64,000 bases of DNA from Adineta vaga (lineage: Eukaryota > Rotifera): NCBI GenBank assembly GCA_021613535.1, contig CP075493.1:5518001-5582000 (forward strand), read 5' to 3'. Numbering within the stretch: position 1 is the stretch's first letter; each line of letters begins with the position of its first letter. The notes under the pieces are model-generated. The model was not told the DNA's origin, searched no databases, and saw nothing but the letters and a program-made list of their open reading frames with translations. Below, in pieces: positions 47,057 to 61,560 of the stretch. Both the position numbers and the translations under genes were made by a program.

Positions 47057-47064
47057 AAAAAAAA
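47040..47064 (+). terminator. Polyadenylation signal and A tail of the retrotransposon
   Basis: AATAAA at 47040-47045 is followed 11 nt later by eight A residues (47057-47064). Spacer sequence resumes directly after, which marks the 3' end of the element. Confidence 0.85.
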
Positions 47065-47920
47065 GTTTCATATACAACTGAGGAATACGTCAATCCATCT
47101 GCTTATTCATTTTTTCATTCACCTACGTCGTTGTATTAACTCCATATGTAATACGAAGTAGACTAAATCGATTTGCCAAATCCATTTTCTATTCAGCTAT
47201 TTTATTGTAGCAACTTCATATATAATATGAGCTCGAGTTAATCTATTTGCTTGATCATCGTCGTGTCTTCGCGTATTTCTTTTTCTTTCTTTCAACTATA
47301 TATTATATACTACGACTTGGCGACCGATTCGCTTATTCGTCTTCACACCCTTGTATATTTCTTTTCTTTCCTGTATACTGTACTATTCTATATTATATAT
47401 GAAGAGTGGTCAATCGCTTTGCTTATTCGTCTTTGCATTTTTACCTATTTCTTTTCCTTTTCTTTAACCTCATATTATATATGAAATCCAGTCACTCCAT
47501 TTGCTTACTCATACTTTTGGATTCAGTTATTTCTCTTACTTACTCTTCATCTTCATACGTAAAATCAAGTGAAATCAATCCATTTGCTAATTCATTGTCT
47601 TCAAATCATGTATTTCGTTTACGCGTTTTGCAACTTCATACTATATATGAAATCAAGTACATCTATTAACTTACTCGTTTTCTTGTATTCAGCTAAAACT
47701 TTGGTTTTCTCTTCAATTTCATATCATATATAAAATCCAGTCAGTCGATTTACTTATTGATTCTTTCGTATTCAGCTACATCTTCTCTCTCTGTTACTTC
47801 ATATAAAATATCAAACCGAGTCAATTCATTTGTCTGTTCATTTTCCTACATTTTCCTATTCGTTTTTTTCTCTGTCAATCAACATTATATCGAAAATAAA
47901 ATTGAAGCAATTTATTTGCT
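47065..47920. repeat. Degenerate ~80-bp spacer subrepeats (array 4)
   Basis: The array resumes right after the element's A tail, so the insertion sits at the first unit boundary. Sequence matches array 1 apart from a 3-nt loss near 47797 (GTTACTTC for GTTATCTTC) and small changes. Confidence 0.75.
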
Positions 47921-50588
47921 AAATCGGTTTTCATCAATAAGCTAATTGATTTGTTTCAATTGTATACTTTGGATGAAATGATGTATTTTATTATGTCAGA
48001 GTAAGTATACGTATCTAGATTTCATACATATGACAGATAATAGAAGTCGTTCTCTTCTTCTCGTTAAATAAGCCAAAAAAAAAGAAATAGTCACACAGTC
48101 AAGCATTGATTTGTTTTTCGAAATTTTACTTTTTTTTTTTTCGCACATCATATGTCTATTTTGATCTTCTTTCATTTGCAATTTATATAAATTCCGAAAG
48201 TAAGTAAAGTTATTTTCTTAACGTTCTCTCATTCATCGATTCATTTGATTCTTCGTTTCATTTATTTTGATTTTAATTTTCAAATAGATAATACAATGAA
48301 ACAAATCGATATCAAATCATTCGTTTTATTCTATTGCTGGTTATAGATGTCATTCGATGAAATATTCTTATTTCATTCGATCGAGAAATGAATAAAATAA
48401 TCGAATCGAATTTTCTTCATTCAATTCACTTTCTTTAGTTTTTTTCTTATTCAATTTCATTATATTTCTTTTCTTTTCACATATTCATTTGAAATATTTT
48501 ATACTTCTATGTTTATCATCATACAATCGAGAAAATCTCTCTTCTATTCTTATTTCATGATTTCATACATTCTCCAGATGATTACATATATATGAATAAA
48601 GTAGAACTATCGTATTTGTTAACTTGATTTCTTCTATAATATCAATCATAAAATTAGCATCTTTATGAGAAAAGATATGTTTTTCCATAAATCTTCATGG
48701 ATTTGGTATTCAAGCATATTTTCTCCTTATTAATTTTATAAATATATATGACATTTCAATTTTGACATTTGTTTTATTTTCGTTTTCTATATCATATTCA
48801 ATCAAAGATAATATATTCGTCATACACATTTAGCTGTTATATTCAATTGATATAGGTAATTTTAACATTCGATCTTCATTCTCATCATTTATCTACATGT
48901 ATTTAGATCCTTATTTCATTTTACATGCTTGGTAAAATTCAAAATGACATTTATTCATATGTGTATAGTTTACGAATCGAATTCCCTTCAAATGTTGAAT
49001 ATTTGTTCATTGTGAGAAAATATAAACTTTTCATATTCATTCATACAAGATACTATTACTATACGATATGAAAGTTATTGAAAACGATTTTATATTGAGC
49101 AACAATCGATCAAGATGACACAACAGATCGATATTTATATCGTAGAAATGTATAGAATGAGAATGAAAAGTTTCAACATATTTATTGGATGGATATGTTC
49201 GTGAACAAAATGCTACTTAATTTAGACGAAATTTTATGAAAATGACGTTGAAACATGTATGATTTTGGTTTTTCTATTTCATATCCTATGAATAGGAATT
49301 AATATAATCGAAAGCTACATGTCAACAATGTGTATAAGCGTATGGAGAAGAGAATTTTTAAATGATCTACTATCTATTTGTATACACCCTCAAGTAAACA
49401 TCGAAAATCATTTGAATTCTTAGATACAAGATGTATGTTTTTTTTTTGTTTGAAGATATCTATATTCATCTATGTTGTTAAATTATTGATAACAAGAGTA
49501 AATGAATTCGAATAGAATGAACATCAAACAGAAATGATATCTGTTAGTAATGATGATTTCATATCATATGTATTTTATAATATGACATGTGTCTATGATT
49601 TTGATTCATATGTACTACATATCTACATCTGTTGTTTGTATATTGTCGGCATATGCAATCAAGATGATTTTTCCATTGTTAAGATTTAATAAATAAAATG
49701 AAAAACGTAGAGAAACTGATTTTTAACATCTTAAGTTCGATTGAAAGAAGACATGAAAATGAACTATTGCAATGTGTTATTTACTGAATGTATGCGTTTT
49801 TCTTGATTAACAAAAGACTTCTCTTGACATGATATACTACTAGTTCGCGTTGTAGTCTTTTTTTCTTACAATTTATTCATATAATATTAATTCATTTGGA
49901 TATTAGTCATACATAGAATAAAATATCAAATAGCTTTGAATAAAAGATTCTTTCCTTTTCGTACATGAATGCATATATGTATGTGTTGGTATTGACAATG
50001 CAATGACTTATATTATTTCTATTTCGTTTGTGTTTCTATAAGACATATTTATGAAATTGTGAAATTTAAAATGCAAATGTCGTCTATATAGAACTGAAGT
50101 CTATCGAATCAGCATTTCTATTTCATTATTCATATTGATAATGACGATGGGATTAATGATATATATGTTCAATATAAAGAAGGAGAACATCAAATCAATA
50201 TTTCGATATGATATATGATACTGACAATCATCGTTTGTATATCGTGCAACATAGACATAGATGATGGTAATGATCAAGTAGAAGACAATATTCTTATATA
50301 TAAGATACGAAAGATAAGATATACAGTATGTAATTCCAAGTAAATATTTACTTGAAGTTGTTTGTTCGAAATAGCGTAGCATAGAAGATATATATATATG
50401 TATGTTATGGAAAACATATCAAGATGAATATGAAATTATAGAGTGATACATGTTGTTGTTTTTTTTTCTAATCGAAGAATAGAAAAAAACGACTAAGTCA
50501 TAGAAAATGAATGAATGAATAAGAGAGAAATTATTACTGATGATAAAATGCAAATGTCGTATAGGACTGAAGCCTATCGAATCAGCAT

Positions 50589-51002
50589 AACATCGAGCAG
50601 AAACTCAGCGGATCGCAATGTGGCGGTTGCTCTCACGTGTACGTTACTCTGTTACTGAAGAAAGTCGTTTACAATCGATTCTAGCCATTAGTGTTGTTTC
50701 GACTAAAAATGCATCGTTGCAATCACAATCTCATTTCGATTATGACGAGGCAACAATACGGTAGCTTCATTCATATGTTCACTTGATCAACAGTTTGAAC
50801 ATATATAAATGTGCTGACGACAACCAATGTGCCAAAAAATCATTGAGTCTAGATCGGATTCCAACTTAGAGGCGTTCAGTTGTAAGCCGTCGGATGGTAG
50901 CTTCGCATCATTGTCCTTTCGAACAAATACGTAAACCAAATGTCCGAACGTACGGTTCCTCTCGTACTAAGTACGATTCCTATATCAATGACAAAATCCA
51001 AT

Positions 51003-51055
<53 letters not shown>

Positions 51056-51097
51056 ATTGGTGGGTGAACAATCCAACACTTTGCGAAGTCTGCTTCG

Positions 51098-51135
<38 letters not shown>

Positions 51136-51158
51136 GACGTCGCTATGAACGCTTGGCC

Positions 51159-51193
<35 letters not shown>

Positions 51194-51574
51194 TCACCTC
51201 TTGCAAAAAACTCGTTAAATCAAAAGGATCGATAGGCCCGGATTTCTCCGTCTGTATTCGTACTGAAAATCTAAATCAAGCTGACTTATGCCCTTTTACT
51301 CAATGTGTGGTTTCTGTCCGCACTGAGTCAACTTTTGGACACCTACGTTAACATTTGATAGATGTACCGCCCCAGCCAAACTCCCCACCTGTCTCTTTCC
51401 TTGAAGCAGATCACGTTGATACAAGTATCGACGTTTGTCACTCAAACACTGGATGTAAAATCCAATCTCTGTATAACCAAGTAAGTAAAGAAACAATGAA
51501 AATAATGGTGTTTCATTGACGTGTTGCCACTCCCATCTACGCTACACTTTTCAAGTCTCTTTACGAAGACAGAT

Positions 51575-51608
<34 letters not shown>

Positions 51609-51615
51609 ATTGAAG

Positions 51616-51657
<42 letters not shown>

Positions 51658-51667
51658 CAGGGACAGT

Positions 51668-51727
<60 letters not shown>

Positions 51728-51729
51728 AG

Positions 51730-51767
<38 letters not shown>

Positions 51768-53968
51768 ATTTGAATTTCTTCACGTTAACATTCAGAGCAC
51801 TGGGCAGAAATCACTTTGCGTCAACACCAAGTTTTCCGGCCAATCGCAAAGCTCTGTTTTAATTAGACAGTCGGATTCCCCTAGACGCAGCGAGTTCTAA
51901 GTTTGCTATTAAACGATGTCCGAAGTAATACGACCCGCAAGCGAACCGCATACCGTAGCAAAACGATTCCACAGCAAGACAAGCCACTAGTCCGAACGAT
52001 CAGACACATTGCTGCATCCGAAAGCTCAGCTCCAATAGCAAGTCTACTGCTTTATCATCAAGCCCGAACACCCTAGCACTTAGAGCCAATCGTTATCCCG
52101 AAGTTGCCGATCGATTTTGCCGACTTCCCTTGTGCTACCTTGTTCTAATTGACTAGAGGCTTTTCACCTTGGAGACCTGATGCGGTTTAGAGTACAGATA
52201 AGTGCGAAATTGAATATCTCGCTCAAATTTTCAAGGATCACAAATGATGCACCGAGGAAGTAGCAAGAACGGCTACTCTTTACCTTCATTTGAACCCTAT
52301 CTCCAGTTGAACTGATTCCAGGGTCGTCTGATGAAGTAACAAAGAAGAGAAAACTCTTTCCAGGACCACTTGTGATGTATTTGAGCTTGTTTGTGTTACC
52401 ACATATGTTTGACACGAAATCAAACAATCTCCGACACTTAGTACAAGAATATTAACTTGTTTCCCTTTCGATTTGATGGAATATAAATATGATATGAATA
52501 TAGATATTCCTCGTTCGGAACCCTCTTTCGAGCGCATCTTAGGACTGACTGACCCATGTCCAATAGCTGTTCACATGGAACCTTTCTCCACGTCAGTCTT
52601 CAAAGTTCTCATTTGAATAGTTGCTACTACCACTAAGATCTGTACATATGACTGCTCAAGCCACACTCACGTGTTAGCCTTCGACGCAACCATATCAACC
52701 GTCCTACTTGTTACGACATGATGTCCGTTAATGGCTTGTTGTATCGTAACAGTCAAGTATAAGAGGCTCGCTCGAGCGCCATCCATTTTTAGGACTAGTC
52801 GATTCGGCAGGTGAGTTGTTACACACTCCTTAACGGATTCCGACTTCCATGGCCACCGTCCTGCTGTCTATATCGACCAACACCTTTTATGGTATCTGAT
52901 GAGCGAGACCATCTGGCTCTTTATCTTGACGTTTTGTGCATCCAACAGCGCCAGTTCTGCTTACCAAAAATGGCCCACTTGGCACTCACATTCGCTGTTC
53001 ATTCTCAATGAAGTAGAAAAATGAACTTCATACCCATTTAAAGTTTGTCAATAGGTTGAGCGTATTTTACGCCCAATGCCTCTAAACATTCGCTTTACCG
53101 GATATAACTGTGAAAATTGAATGCCAGCTATCCTGAGGGAAACTTCGGACGGAACCAGCTACTAGATGGTTCGATTAGTCTTTCGCCCTTAACGCATGTT
53201 TGACGATCGATTTGCACGTCAGAACCGCTACGAACTTCCACCAGGGTTTCCCCTGGCTTCATTCTACACACGTTAAGTTCACCATCTTTCGGGTCTCATT
53301 GCATATACTCTTACTAAGCTCTTTGCCAGCGGCAATAGAACCTGTCAGTGTTGCGTTCATTGTCATGATTTGCACCAGATGACAGAAATCACACTTCAAA
53401 CATTGCAAGAATGTTCTTTACTTTCATTACGAGCAAGGCTTTTCATACAGCCGAACTCTTGCACATGCAGTGAACTCCTTAGACCGTGTTTCAAGACGGG
53501 TCGAATAACTCGGCATTCAAAACTCCTGTTGACTTGCCGATTTCATTGACAGCCACAAAACATTAGGCATTGACAATGAATAAAACTAATATTGTTTAGA
53601 TATTAGTTACTCATGTAACACAAACAATGCTCATGGCGTGCCGTACTCGAAAGTACTGAAATCAAAGAACACGTCAGTTTACCTATAACGCCAAGTCGAA
53701 TTTGTTATTTATGCAAGTCATATTTTTAACACGACTAAAAGTCGCTACCAAAATAGACTGATTCGACTAGCTGTAATGTTATAGATCCAGGTTCAGTTAA
53801 TACTTTGAAAATGCATCCGATTCTAGGCAAGAACATATCAATGGACTGTTGAAGTTCCAAATCAACATGTATTACCATCATATAGAAATCGAATTGAATC
53901 CAAAGTAATCTGATGAATGCGGCCATTCGTTTTCTTCTGTACGGTTTTACGTACTATTTAACTCTCTC

Positions 53969-54019
<51 letters not shown>

Positions 54020-54358
54020 GTTATAATATTTAGCTTTGGAACAAGTTTACGTCCCACGTTGGCGTAGCAATCTCAAACTACGCTACTCGAAAGGTAGACA
54101 ATGTACGGCACAGAACTATTCGTGATTATAGGACTAGCACCTTCTATGGTTAAAGCCCTGATCAAAGGAACTCACACGAACAGGCACCATACAGTAGTTA
54201 CCCCAAATGCTACAATGCATGTCAGAAGTAAATCTAACACGCTTCAGCAATGAGCTTTTGCCGGTTCATTCGCCATTACTAAGGCAATCTCAGTTGATTT
54301 CTTTTCCTTTGCTTATTAATATGCTTAAGTTCAGCAAGTATTCTAATTTGACTTCAGC
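50589..54358 (-). rRNA. 28S rRNA, unit 5
   Basis: An uninterrupted 28S of about 3770 nt with both insertion sites empty; with unit 3 it serves as the reference for the other copies. It shares CGCCCTTAACG (one C fewer) with unit 3 near 53187. Confidence 0.95.
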
Positions 54359-54658
54359 TTGAAATGTGAAAATAAATGGATAAGTATATATTACACACAT
54401 ATTTATGTTACAAAGTCATTCGATTGCATGTTGATTATCAGTAACATGGATATGATAAAGATTTCTCATGTTATGACAGTTCACACAATAAAATTCATTT
54501 GTGTATGTGTATAACTCCGTTTTATACGTATACAACATTATATAGAAATCTATATAATGATATATGTTATATATGTCTTGCAAGCTAGATAAAGTAATAT
54601 TATCGAACTTGCCAGCAATTCATTTAGAAAATAAATGAATTTGATGTTATGTAAACAA
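54359..54658 (-). other. ITS2, unit 5
   Basis: A 300-nt spacer matching units 2, 3 and 4. Confidence 0.9.
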
Positions 54659-54809
54659 GACTGAAGCAAATTTAGCCTCGACTAATGTCTTGGCTGCTAG
54701 ATGCGTTCGAGTTATTCATGCTCAATGTGTCCTGCAATTCGCATTGCTTTCTCGCACTTTGCTGCGCTCTTCATCGAATAACGAGCCGAGTGATCCACCG
54801 TACAGAATT
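54659..54809 (-). rRNA. 5.8S rRNA, unit 5
   Basis: A 151-nt gene identical to the other units. Confidence 0.95.
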
Positions 54810-55029
54810 ATTTTTTTTTGTTTCTGTATATGTATACAATTCGATTCATATTCAATGACAAACAACAATGATTTGTTGAATGGAAAAGTTTGAAACAAGT
54901 CACAGTTTTGAATATACTATGACTTGTTAGTTACATAATGGTGCGACACAATCATCACACATGTAATATGTATGATGATCGTGCGAAGTTAGAAGTTTTG
55001 TTTATGATTGGAAATCAATCATAGAACGG
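54810..55029 (-). other. ITS1, unit 5
   Basis: A 220-nt spacer with all three hairpins, the same as units 2 and 4. Confidence 0.9.
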
Positions 55030-55175
55030 TAATGATCCATACGCAGGTTCACCTACGAATACCTTGTTACGACTTTTACTTCCTCTAAATGATCCAGTTT
55101 GAGCATCTTTTCGATAAAAACGAACGACCCGAAGAGCCGCTCGGAAAACCAAGCCGAAGATCTCACTAAAACATT

Positions 55176-55210
<35 letters not shown>

Positions 55211-56842
55211 ACAGGGACATAATCAGCACATTCTGATGAAATAGTGCTTACTAGGAATTCCTCGTTGACGGAGAATAATTGCAAGCTCCGATCCCAGTCA
55301 CGAAGAGAATTTCATGGTTACCCACTTCTGTCGAAGTAGGAAGAAACATTCTGAACTCTCCAGTGTAGCGCGCGTGCAGCCTCGGACATCTAAGGGCATC
55401 ACAGACCTGTTATTGCTCCATTTCGTGTGGCTTAAAAAGTGCCACTTATCCTGCTAAGAAGTCTTGAAAAGTCCCTTCGAACTTTAGACTATTTAGTAAG
55501 CCGGAGTCTCGTTCGTTATCGAAATTAATCAGACAAATCGCTCCACGAACTACGAACGACCATGCACCACCACCCACCTAATCAAGAAAGAGCTCTCAAT
55601 CTGTCAATCCTAAAAGTGTCCTGGCCGAGTAAGGTTTCCCGTGTTGAGTCAAATTAGGCCACAGGCTCCACTTCTTGTGTGTCCTTCCGTCAATTCTTTT
55701 AAGTTTCAGCTTTGCAACCATACTTCCCCGGAACCTAAAAACTTAGATTTCTCGAGATCCGCCAGATGAGTCATATAAATAACCGCATCTAAAAGACAGT
55801 TGGCAACGTTTATGGTTTGAACTAGGACGGTATCTAATCGTCTTCGAACCTCAAACTTTCGTTCTTGATTAATGAAAACATTCTTGGCGAACGCCTTCGC
55901 TGCTGTTCGTCCTGTGGCGATCCAAGAATTTCACCTCTCACACCACAGTACGTACGCCCCCCTCTGATCCTATTAATCATTATCTCAATTTCTAAAACCA
56001 ACGAAATAAAATCGAGATCTTATTTCATTATTCCATGCAATATATATAGGCGAAAGCCTGCTTTTAGCACTCTAATTTTCTCAAAGTAAACGTTCTGGCA
56101 ACTGACGACAATCGATAAAGATCATCGCCAGCCGTCCAGCAAATGAGGATCTGTTAACCAACATGGCCAGTTAGACCAGCTAGCAACAAATACCCGAAAT
56201 TCAACTACGAGCTTTTTAAACACAGCAACTTTAGTTTTCCTTATTGGAGCTGGAATTACCGCGGCTGCTGGCACCAGACTTGCCCTCCAATTGTTAATCG
56301 ATAACCTGTTTACAGTGTTCCCATTCCGATTGTCAGCCTAAATAAGACTAACATCGTTATTTCTCTTCACTACCTCCTCGTTTTGAGAGTGGGTAATTTG
56401 CGCGCCTGCTGCCTTCCTTGGAAGTGGTCGCCGTTTCTCAGGCGGCCTCTCCAGAACCAAACCCTGATTCTCTGTACTCGTTACAACCACGGTAGACATA
56501 TAATGTACCGTCTAAAGTTGATAAGTCAGACACTTGAAAGATATGTCGTCGACACAAAGGTCATACGATCAACACAAAGTTATTTAGAGTCACCAACAAA
56601 CAGTTCCGGTTAAAGAACTAGAAGGTTTTGATCTAATAAAAGCATTCCGATATTACTACCGGAATTGTCGCATGTATTAGCCCAGGCTTTTCCTCGGTTA
56701 TTCCATTTAGAATTTATGATCAAAGAAAGTTATAGCTGATGTAATGAGCCGTACGCAGTTTCACCTTAAACCAGTTCATACTTAGACATGCATGGCTTAA
56801 TCTTCAAGACAAAGGAAAGCCACCGACAAGATCAATCGGAAA
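55030..56842 (-). rRNA. 18S rRNA, unit 5
   Basis: About 1813 nt and intact. A private pair of opposite indels (loss of one C near 55120 and gain of one A near 55132) leaves the length unchanged; otherwise it matches unit 4. Confidence 0.95.
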
Positions 56843-59800
56843 GCTTCGTTATATATATATGCATATACAAGAAGATATGTATATGCTTTTTTTCACAACA
56901 AGTCAAATGAAATCACTTCATTATGACCAGTGTTTATAGTATAAATATTACATTTATATTCGTTGTTTCATCGAGACGAAACAAAACCAACCCACATCAT
57001 AGGAATAAATTCATTCCTGTTTTTAATGCAACTCATTTACAAGCATTCAAGCCCAAACTATCAACATATGACCAATTATTGAAAACTGATCAACAAGATG
57101 TTAGTTTATATATGTGTGTGCGTAAGTTGAAACATTTTCAACCGCATTCACTTCTTTGCCATTCGTGATGCATTTTGTTTGCAATTAGTTCGTTTTTTTA
57201 TATGATATTTGTATATGATCATGTGAAAAGTTGACGAAGCAGCTTCGACAAACTTTTTTTTTCATCATACACAATTTATTTCATACTGCTAAACAACTGT
57301 ATCAACACAGTCATACTAGCCGAACCATCGCTTCATCACAACATCATCCTCGAGAAACTAGACCATTCTTGTGTCAGTCGAATCTGTACAAAAATTGTTA
57401 TATCGGAATCGCGTACTACGAGTTTGCTTCATATATAACTGAGGAATACGTCAATCCATCTGCTTATTCATTTTTTTCATTCACCTACGTCGTTGTATTA
57501 ACTCCATATGTAATACGAAGTAGACTAAATCGATTTGCCAAATCCATTTTCTATTCAGCTATTTTATTGTAGCAACTTCATATATAATATGAGCTCGAGT
57601 TAATCTATTTGCTTGATCATCGTCGTGTCTTCGCGTATTTCTTTTTCTTTCTTTCAACTATATATTATATACTACGACTTGGCGACCGATTCGCTTATTC
57701 GTCTTCACACCCTTGTATATTTCTTTTCTTTCCTGTATACTGTACTATTCTATATTATATATGAAGAGTGGTCAATCGCTTTGCTTATTCGTCTTTGCAT
57801 TTTTACCTATTTCTTTTCCTTTTCTTTAACCTCATATTATATATGAAATCCAGTCACTCCATTTGCTTACTCATACTTTTGGATTCAGTTATTTCTCTTA
57901 CTTACTCTTCATCTTCATACGTAAAATCAAGTGAAATCAATCCATTTGCTAATTCATTGTCTTCAAATCATGTATTTCGTTTACGCGTTTTGCAACTTCA
58001 TACTATATATGAAATCAAGTACATCTATTAACTTACTCGTTTTCTTGTATTCAGCTAAAACTTTGGTTTTCTCTTCAATTTCATATCATATATAAAATCC
58101 AGTCAGTCGATTTACTTATTGATTCTTTCGTATTCAGCTACATCTTCTCTCTCTGTTATCTTCATATAAAATATCAAACCGAGTCAATTCATTTGTCTGT
58201 TCATTTTCCTACATTTTCCTATTCGTTTTTTTCTCTGTCAATCAACATTATATCGAAAATAAAATTGAAGCAATTTATTTGCTAAATCGGTTTTCATCAA
58301 TAAGCTAATTGATTTGTTTCAATTGTATACTTTGGATGAAATGATGTATTTTATTATGTCAGAGTAAGTATACGTATCTAGATTTCATACATATGACAGA
58401 TAATAGAAGTCGTTCTCTTCTTCTCGTTAAATAAGCCAAAAAAAAAAGAAATAGTCACACAGTCAAGCATTGATTTGTTTTTCGAAATTTTACTTTTTTT
58501 TTTTTCGCACATCATATGTCTATTTTGATCTTCTTTCATTTGCAATTTATATAAATTCCGAAAGTAAGTAAAGTTATTTTCTTAACGTTCTCTCATTCAT
58601 CGATTCATTTGATTCTTCGTTTCATTTATTTTGATTTTAATTTTCAAATAGATAATACAATGAAACAAATCGATATCAAATCATTCGTTTTATTCTATTG
58701 CTGGTTATAGATGTCATTCGATGAAATATTCTTATTTCATTCGATCGAGAAATGAATAAAATAATCGAATCGAATTTTCTTCATTCAATTCACTTTCTTT
58801 AGTTTTTTTCTTATTCAATTTCATTATATTTCTTTTCTTTTCACATATTCATTTGAAATATTTTATACTTCTATGTTTATCATCATACAATCGAGAAAAT
58901 CTCTCTTCTATTCTTATTTCATGATTTCATACATTCTCCAGATGATTACATATATATGAATAAAGTAGAACTATCGTATTTGTTAACTTGATTTCTTCTA
59001 TAATATCAATCATAAAATTAGCATCTTTATGAGAAAAGATATGTTTTTCCATAAATCTTCATGGATTTGGTATTCAAGCATATTTTCTCCTTATTAATTT
59101 TATAAATATATATGACATTTCAATTTTGACATTTGTTTTATTTTCGTTTTCTATATCATATTCAATCAAAGATAATATATTCGTCATACACATTTAGCTG
59201 TTATATTCAATTGATATAGGTAATTTTAACATTCGATCTTCATTCTCATCATTTATCTACATGTATTTAGATCCTTATTTCATTTTACATGCTTGGTAAA
59301 ATTCAAAATGACATTTATTCATATGTGTATAGTTTACGAATCGAATTCCCTTCAAATGTTGAATATTTGTTCATTGTGAGAAAATATAAACTTTTCATAT
59401 TCATTCATACAAGATACTATTACTATACGATATGAAAGTTATTGAAAACGATTTTATATTGAGCAACAATCGATCAAGATGACACAACAGATCGATATTT
59501 ATATCGTAGAAATGTATAGAATGAGAATGAAAAGTTTCAACATATTTATTGGATGGATATGTTCGTGAACAAAATGCTACTTAATTTAGACGAAATTTTA
59601 TGAAAATGACGTTGAAACATGTATGATTTTGGTTTTTCTATTTCATATCCTATGAATAGGAATTAATATAATCGAAAGCTACATGTCAACAATGTGTATA
59701 AGCGTATGGAGAAGAGAATTTTTAAATGATCTACTATCTATTTGTATACACCCTCAAGTAAACATCGAAAATCATTTGAATTCTTAGATACAAGATGTAT

Positions 59801-60955
59801 GTTTTTATTTTTTGTTTGAAGATATCTATATTCATCTATGTTGTTAAATTATTGATAACAAGAGTAAATGAATTCGAATAGAATGAACATCAAACAGAAA
59901 TGATATCTGTTAGTAATGATGATTTCATATCATATGTATTTTATAATATGACATGTGTCTATGATTTTGATTCATATGTACTACATATCTACATCTGTTG
60001 TTTGTATATTGTCGGCATATGCAATCAAGATGATTTTTCCATTGTTAAGATTTAATAAATAAAATGAAAAACGTAGAGAAACTGATTTTTAACATCTTAA
60101 GTTCGATTGAAAGAAGACATGAAAATGAACTATTGCAATGTGTTATTTACTGAATGTATGCGTTTTTCTTGATTAACAAAAGACTTCTCTTGACATGATA
60201 TACTACTAGTTCGCGTTGTAGTCTTTTTTTCTTACAATTTATTCATATAATATTAATTCATTTGGATATTAGTCATACATAGAATAAAATATCAAATAGC
60301 TTTGAATAAAAGATTCTTTCCTTTTCGTACATGAATGCATATATGTATGTGTTGGTATTGACAATGCAATGACTTATATTATTTCGATTTCGTTTGTGTT
60401 TCTATAAGACATATTCATGAAATTGTGAAATTTAAAATGCAAATGTCGTCTATATAGAACTGAAGTCTATCGAATCAGCATTTCTATTTCATTATTCATA
60501 TTGATAATGACGATGGGATTAATGATATATATGTTCAATATAAAGAAGGAGAACATCGAATCAATATTTCGATATGATATATGATACTGACAATCATCGT
60601 TTGTATATCGTGCAACATAGACATAGATGATGGTAATGATCAAGTAGAAGACAATATTCTTATATATAAGATACGAAAGATAAGATATACAGTATGTAAT
60701 TCCAAGTAAATATTTACTTGAAGTTGTTTGTTCGAAATAGCGTAGCATAGAAGATATATATGTATGTATGTTATGGAAAACATATCAAGATGAATATGAA
60801 ATTATAGAGTGATACATGTTGTTGTTTTTTTTTTCTAATCGAAGAATAGAAAAAAACGACTAAGTCATAGAAAATGAATGAATGAATAAGAGAGAAATTA
60901 TTACTGATGATAAAATGCAAATGTCGTATAGGACTGAAGCCTATCGAATCAGCAT
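56843..60955 (-). other. rDNA spacer 5
   Basis: A complete spacer of about 4.1 kb: ETS hairpins near 56861 and 57226, subrepeats, unique AT-rich DNA, a short TATG microsatellite near 60752, and the 28S-end hairpin blocks. No gene is seen. Confidence 0.9.
57427..58283. repeat. Degenerate ~80-bp spacer subrepeats (array 5)
   Basis: A complete uninterrupted array, the best comparison for the retrotransposon insertion site. The CTTCATATA motif at 57427 is where the element sits in spacer 4. Confidence 0.75.
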
Positions 60956-61369
60956 AACATCGAGCAGAAACTCAGCGGATCGCAATGTGGCGGTTGCTCT
61001 CACGTGTACGTTACTCTGTTACTGAAGAAAGTCGTTTACAATCGATTCTAGCCATTAGTGTTGTTTCGACTAAAAATGCATCGTTGCAATCACAATCTCA
61101 TTTCGATTATGACGAGGCAACAATACGGTAGCTTCATTCATATGTTCACTTGATCAACAGTTTGAACATATATAAATGTGCTGACGACAACCAATGTGCC
61201 AAAAAATCATTGAGTCTAGATCGGATTCCAACTTAGAGGCGTTCAGTTGTAAGCCGTCGGATGGTAGCTTCGCATCATTGTCCTTTCGAACAAATACGTA
61301 AACCAAATGTCCGAACGTACGGTTCCTCTCGTACTAAGTACGATTCCTATATCAATGACAAAATCCAAT

Positions 61370-61422
<53 letters not shown>

Positions 61423-61464
61423 ATTGGTGGGTGAACAATCCAACACTTTGCGAAGTCTGCTTCG

Positions 61465-61502
<38 letters not shown>

Positions 61503-61525
61503 GACGTCGCTATGAACGCTTGGCC

Positions 61526-61560
<35 letters not shown>

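Larger units (their letters stand above)
42161..47064 (+). mobile_element. Jockey-type non-LTR retrotransposon in the rDNA spacer
   Basis: A 4.9-kb insertion defined by comparison with five uninterrupted spacers. It has a 227-nt 5' UTR, ORF1 (zinc-knuckle protein), an overlapping ORF2 (endonuclease plus reverse transcriptase, no RNase H visible), a ~500-nt 3' UTR with AATAAA, and eight terminal A residues. This architecture, the three CCHC knuckles and the FADD reverse-transcriptase motif fit the Jockey clade. Both frames are open, so the copy may be young or still competent. Its plus-strand sense is opposite to rRNA transcription, so Pol I read-through would yield antisense RNA. Only one copy is present in the window. 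Confidence 0.92.
41571..50588 (-). other. rDNA spacer 4, interrupted by a retrotransposon
   Basis: Spacer DNA at 41571-42160 and about 47065-50588 is continuous with the other spacers once 4.9 kb of mobile element is removed. The left part holds the 5' ETS hairpins (near 41589 and 41954). The right part holds the subrepeats, the unique AT-rich tract, a long TA run at about 50388 and the 28S-end hairpin blocks. No gene is seen outside the element. Confidence 0.9.
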
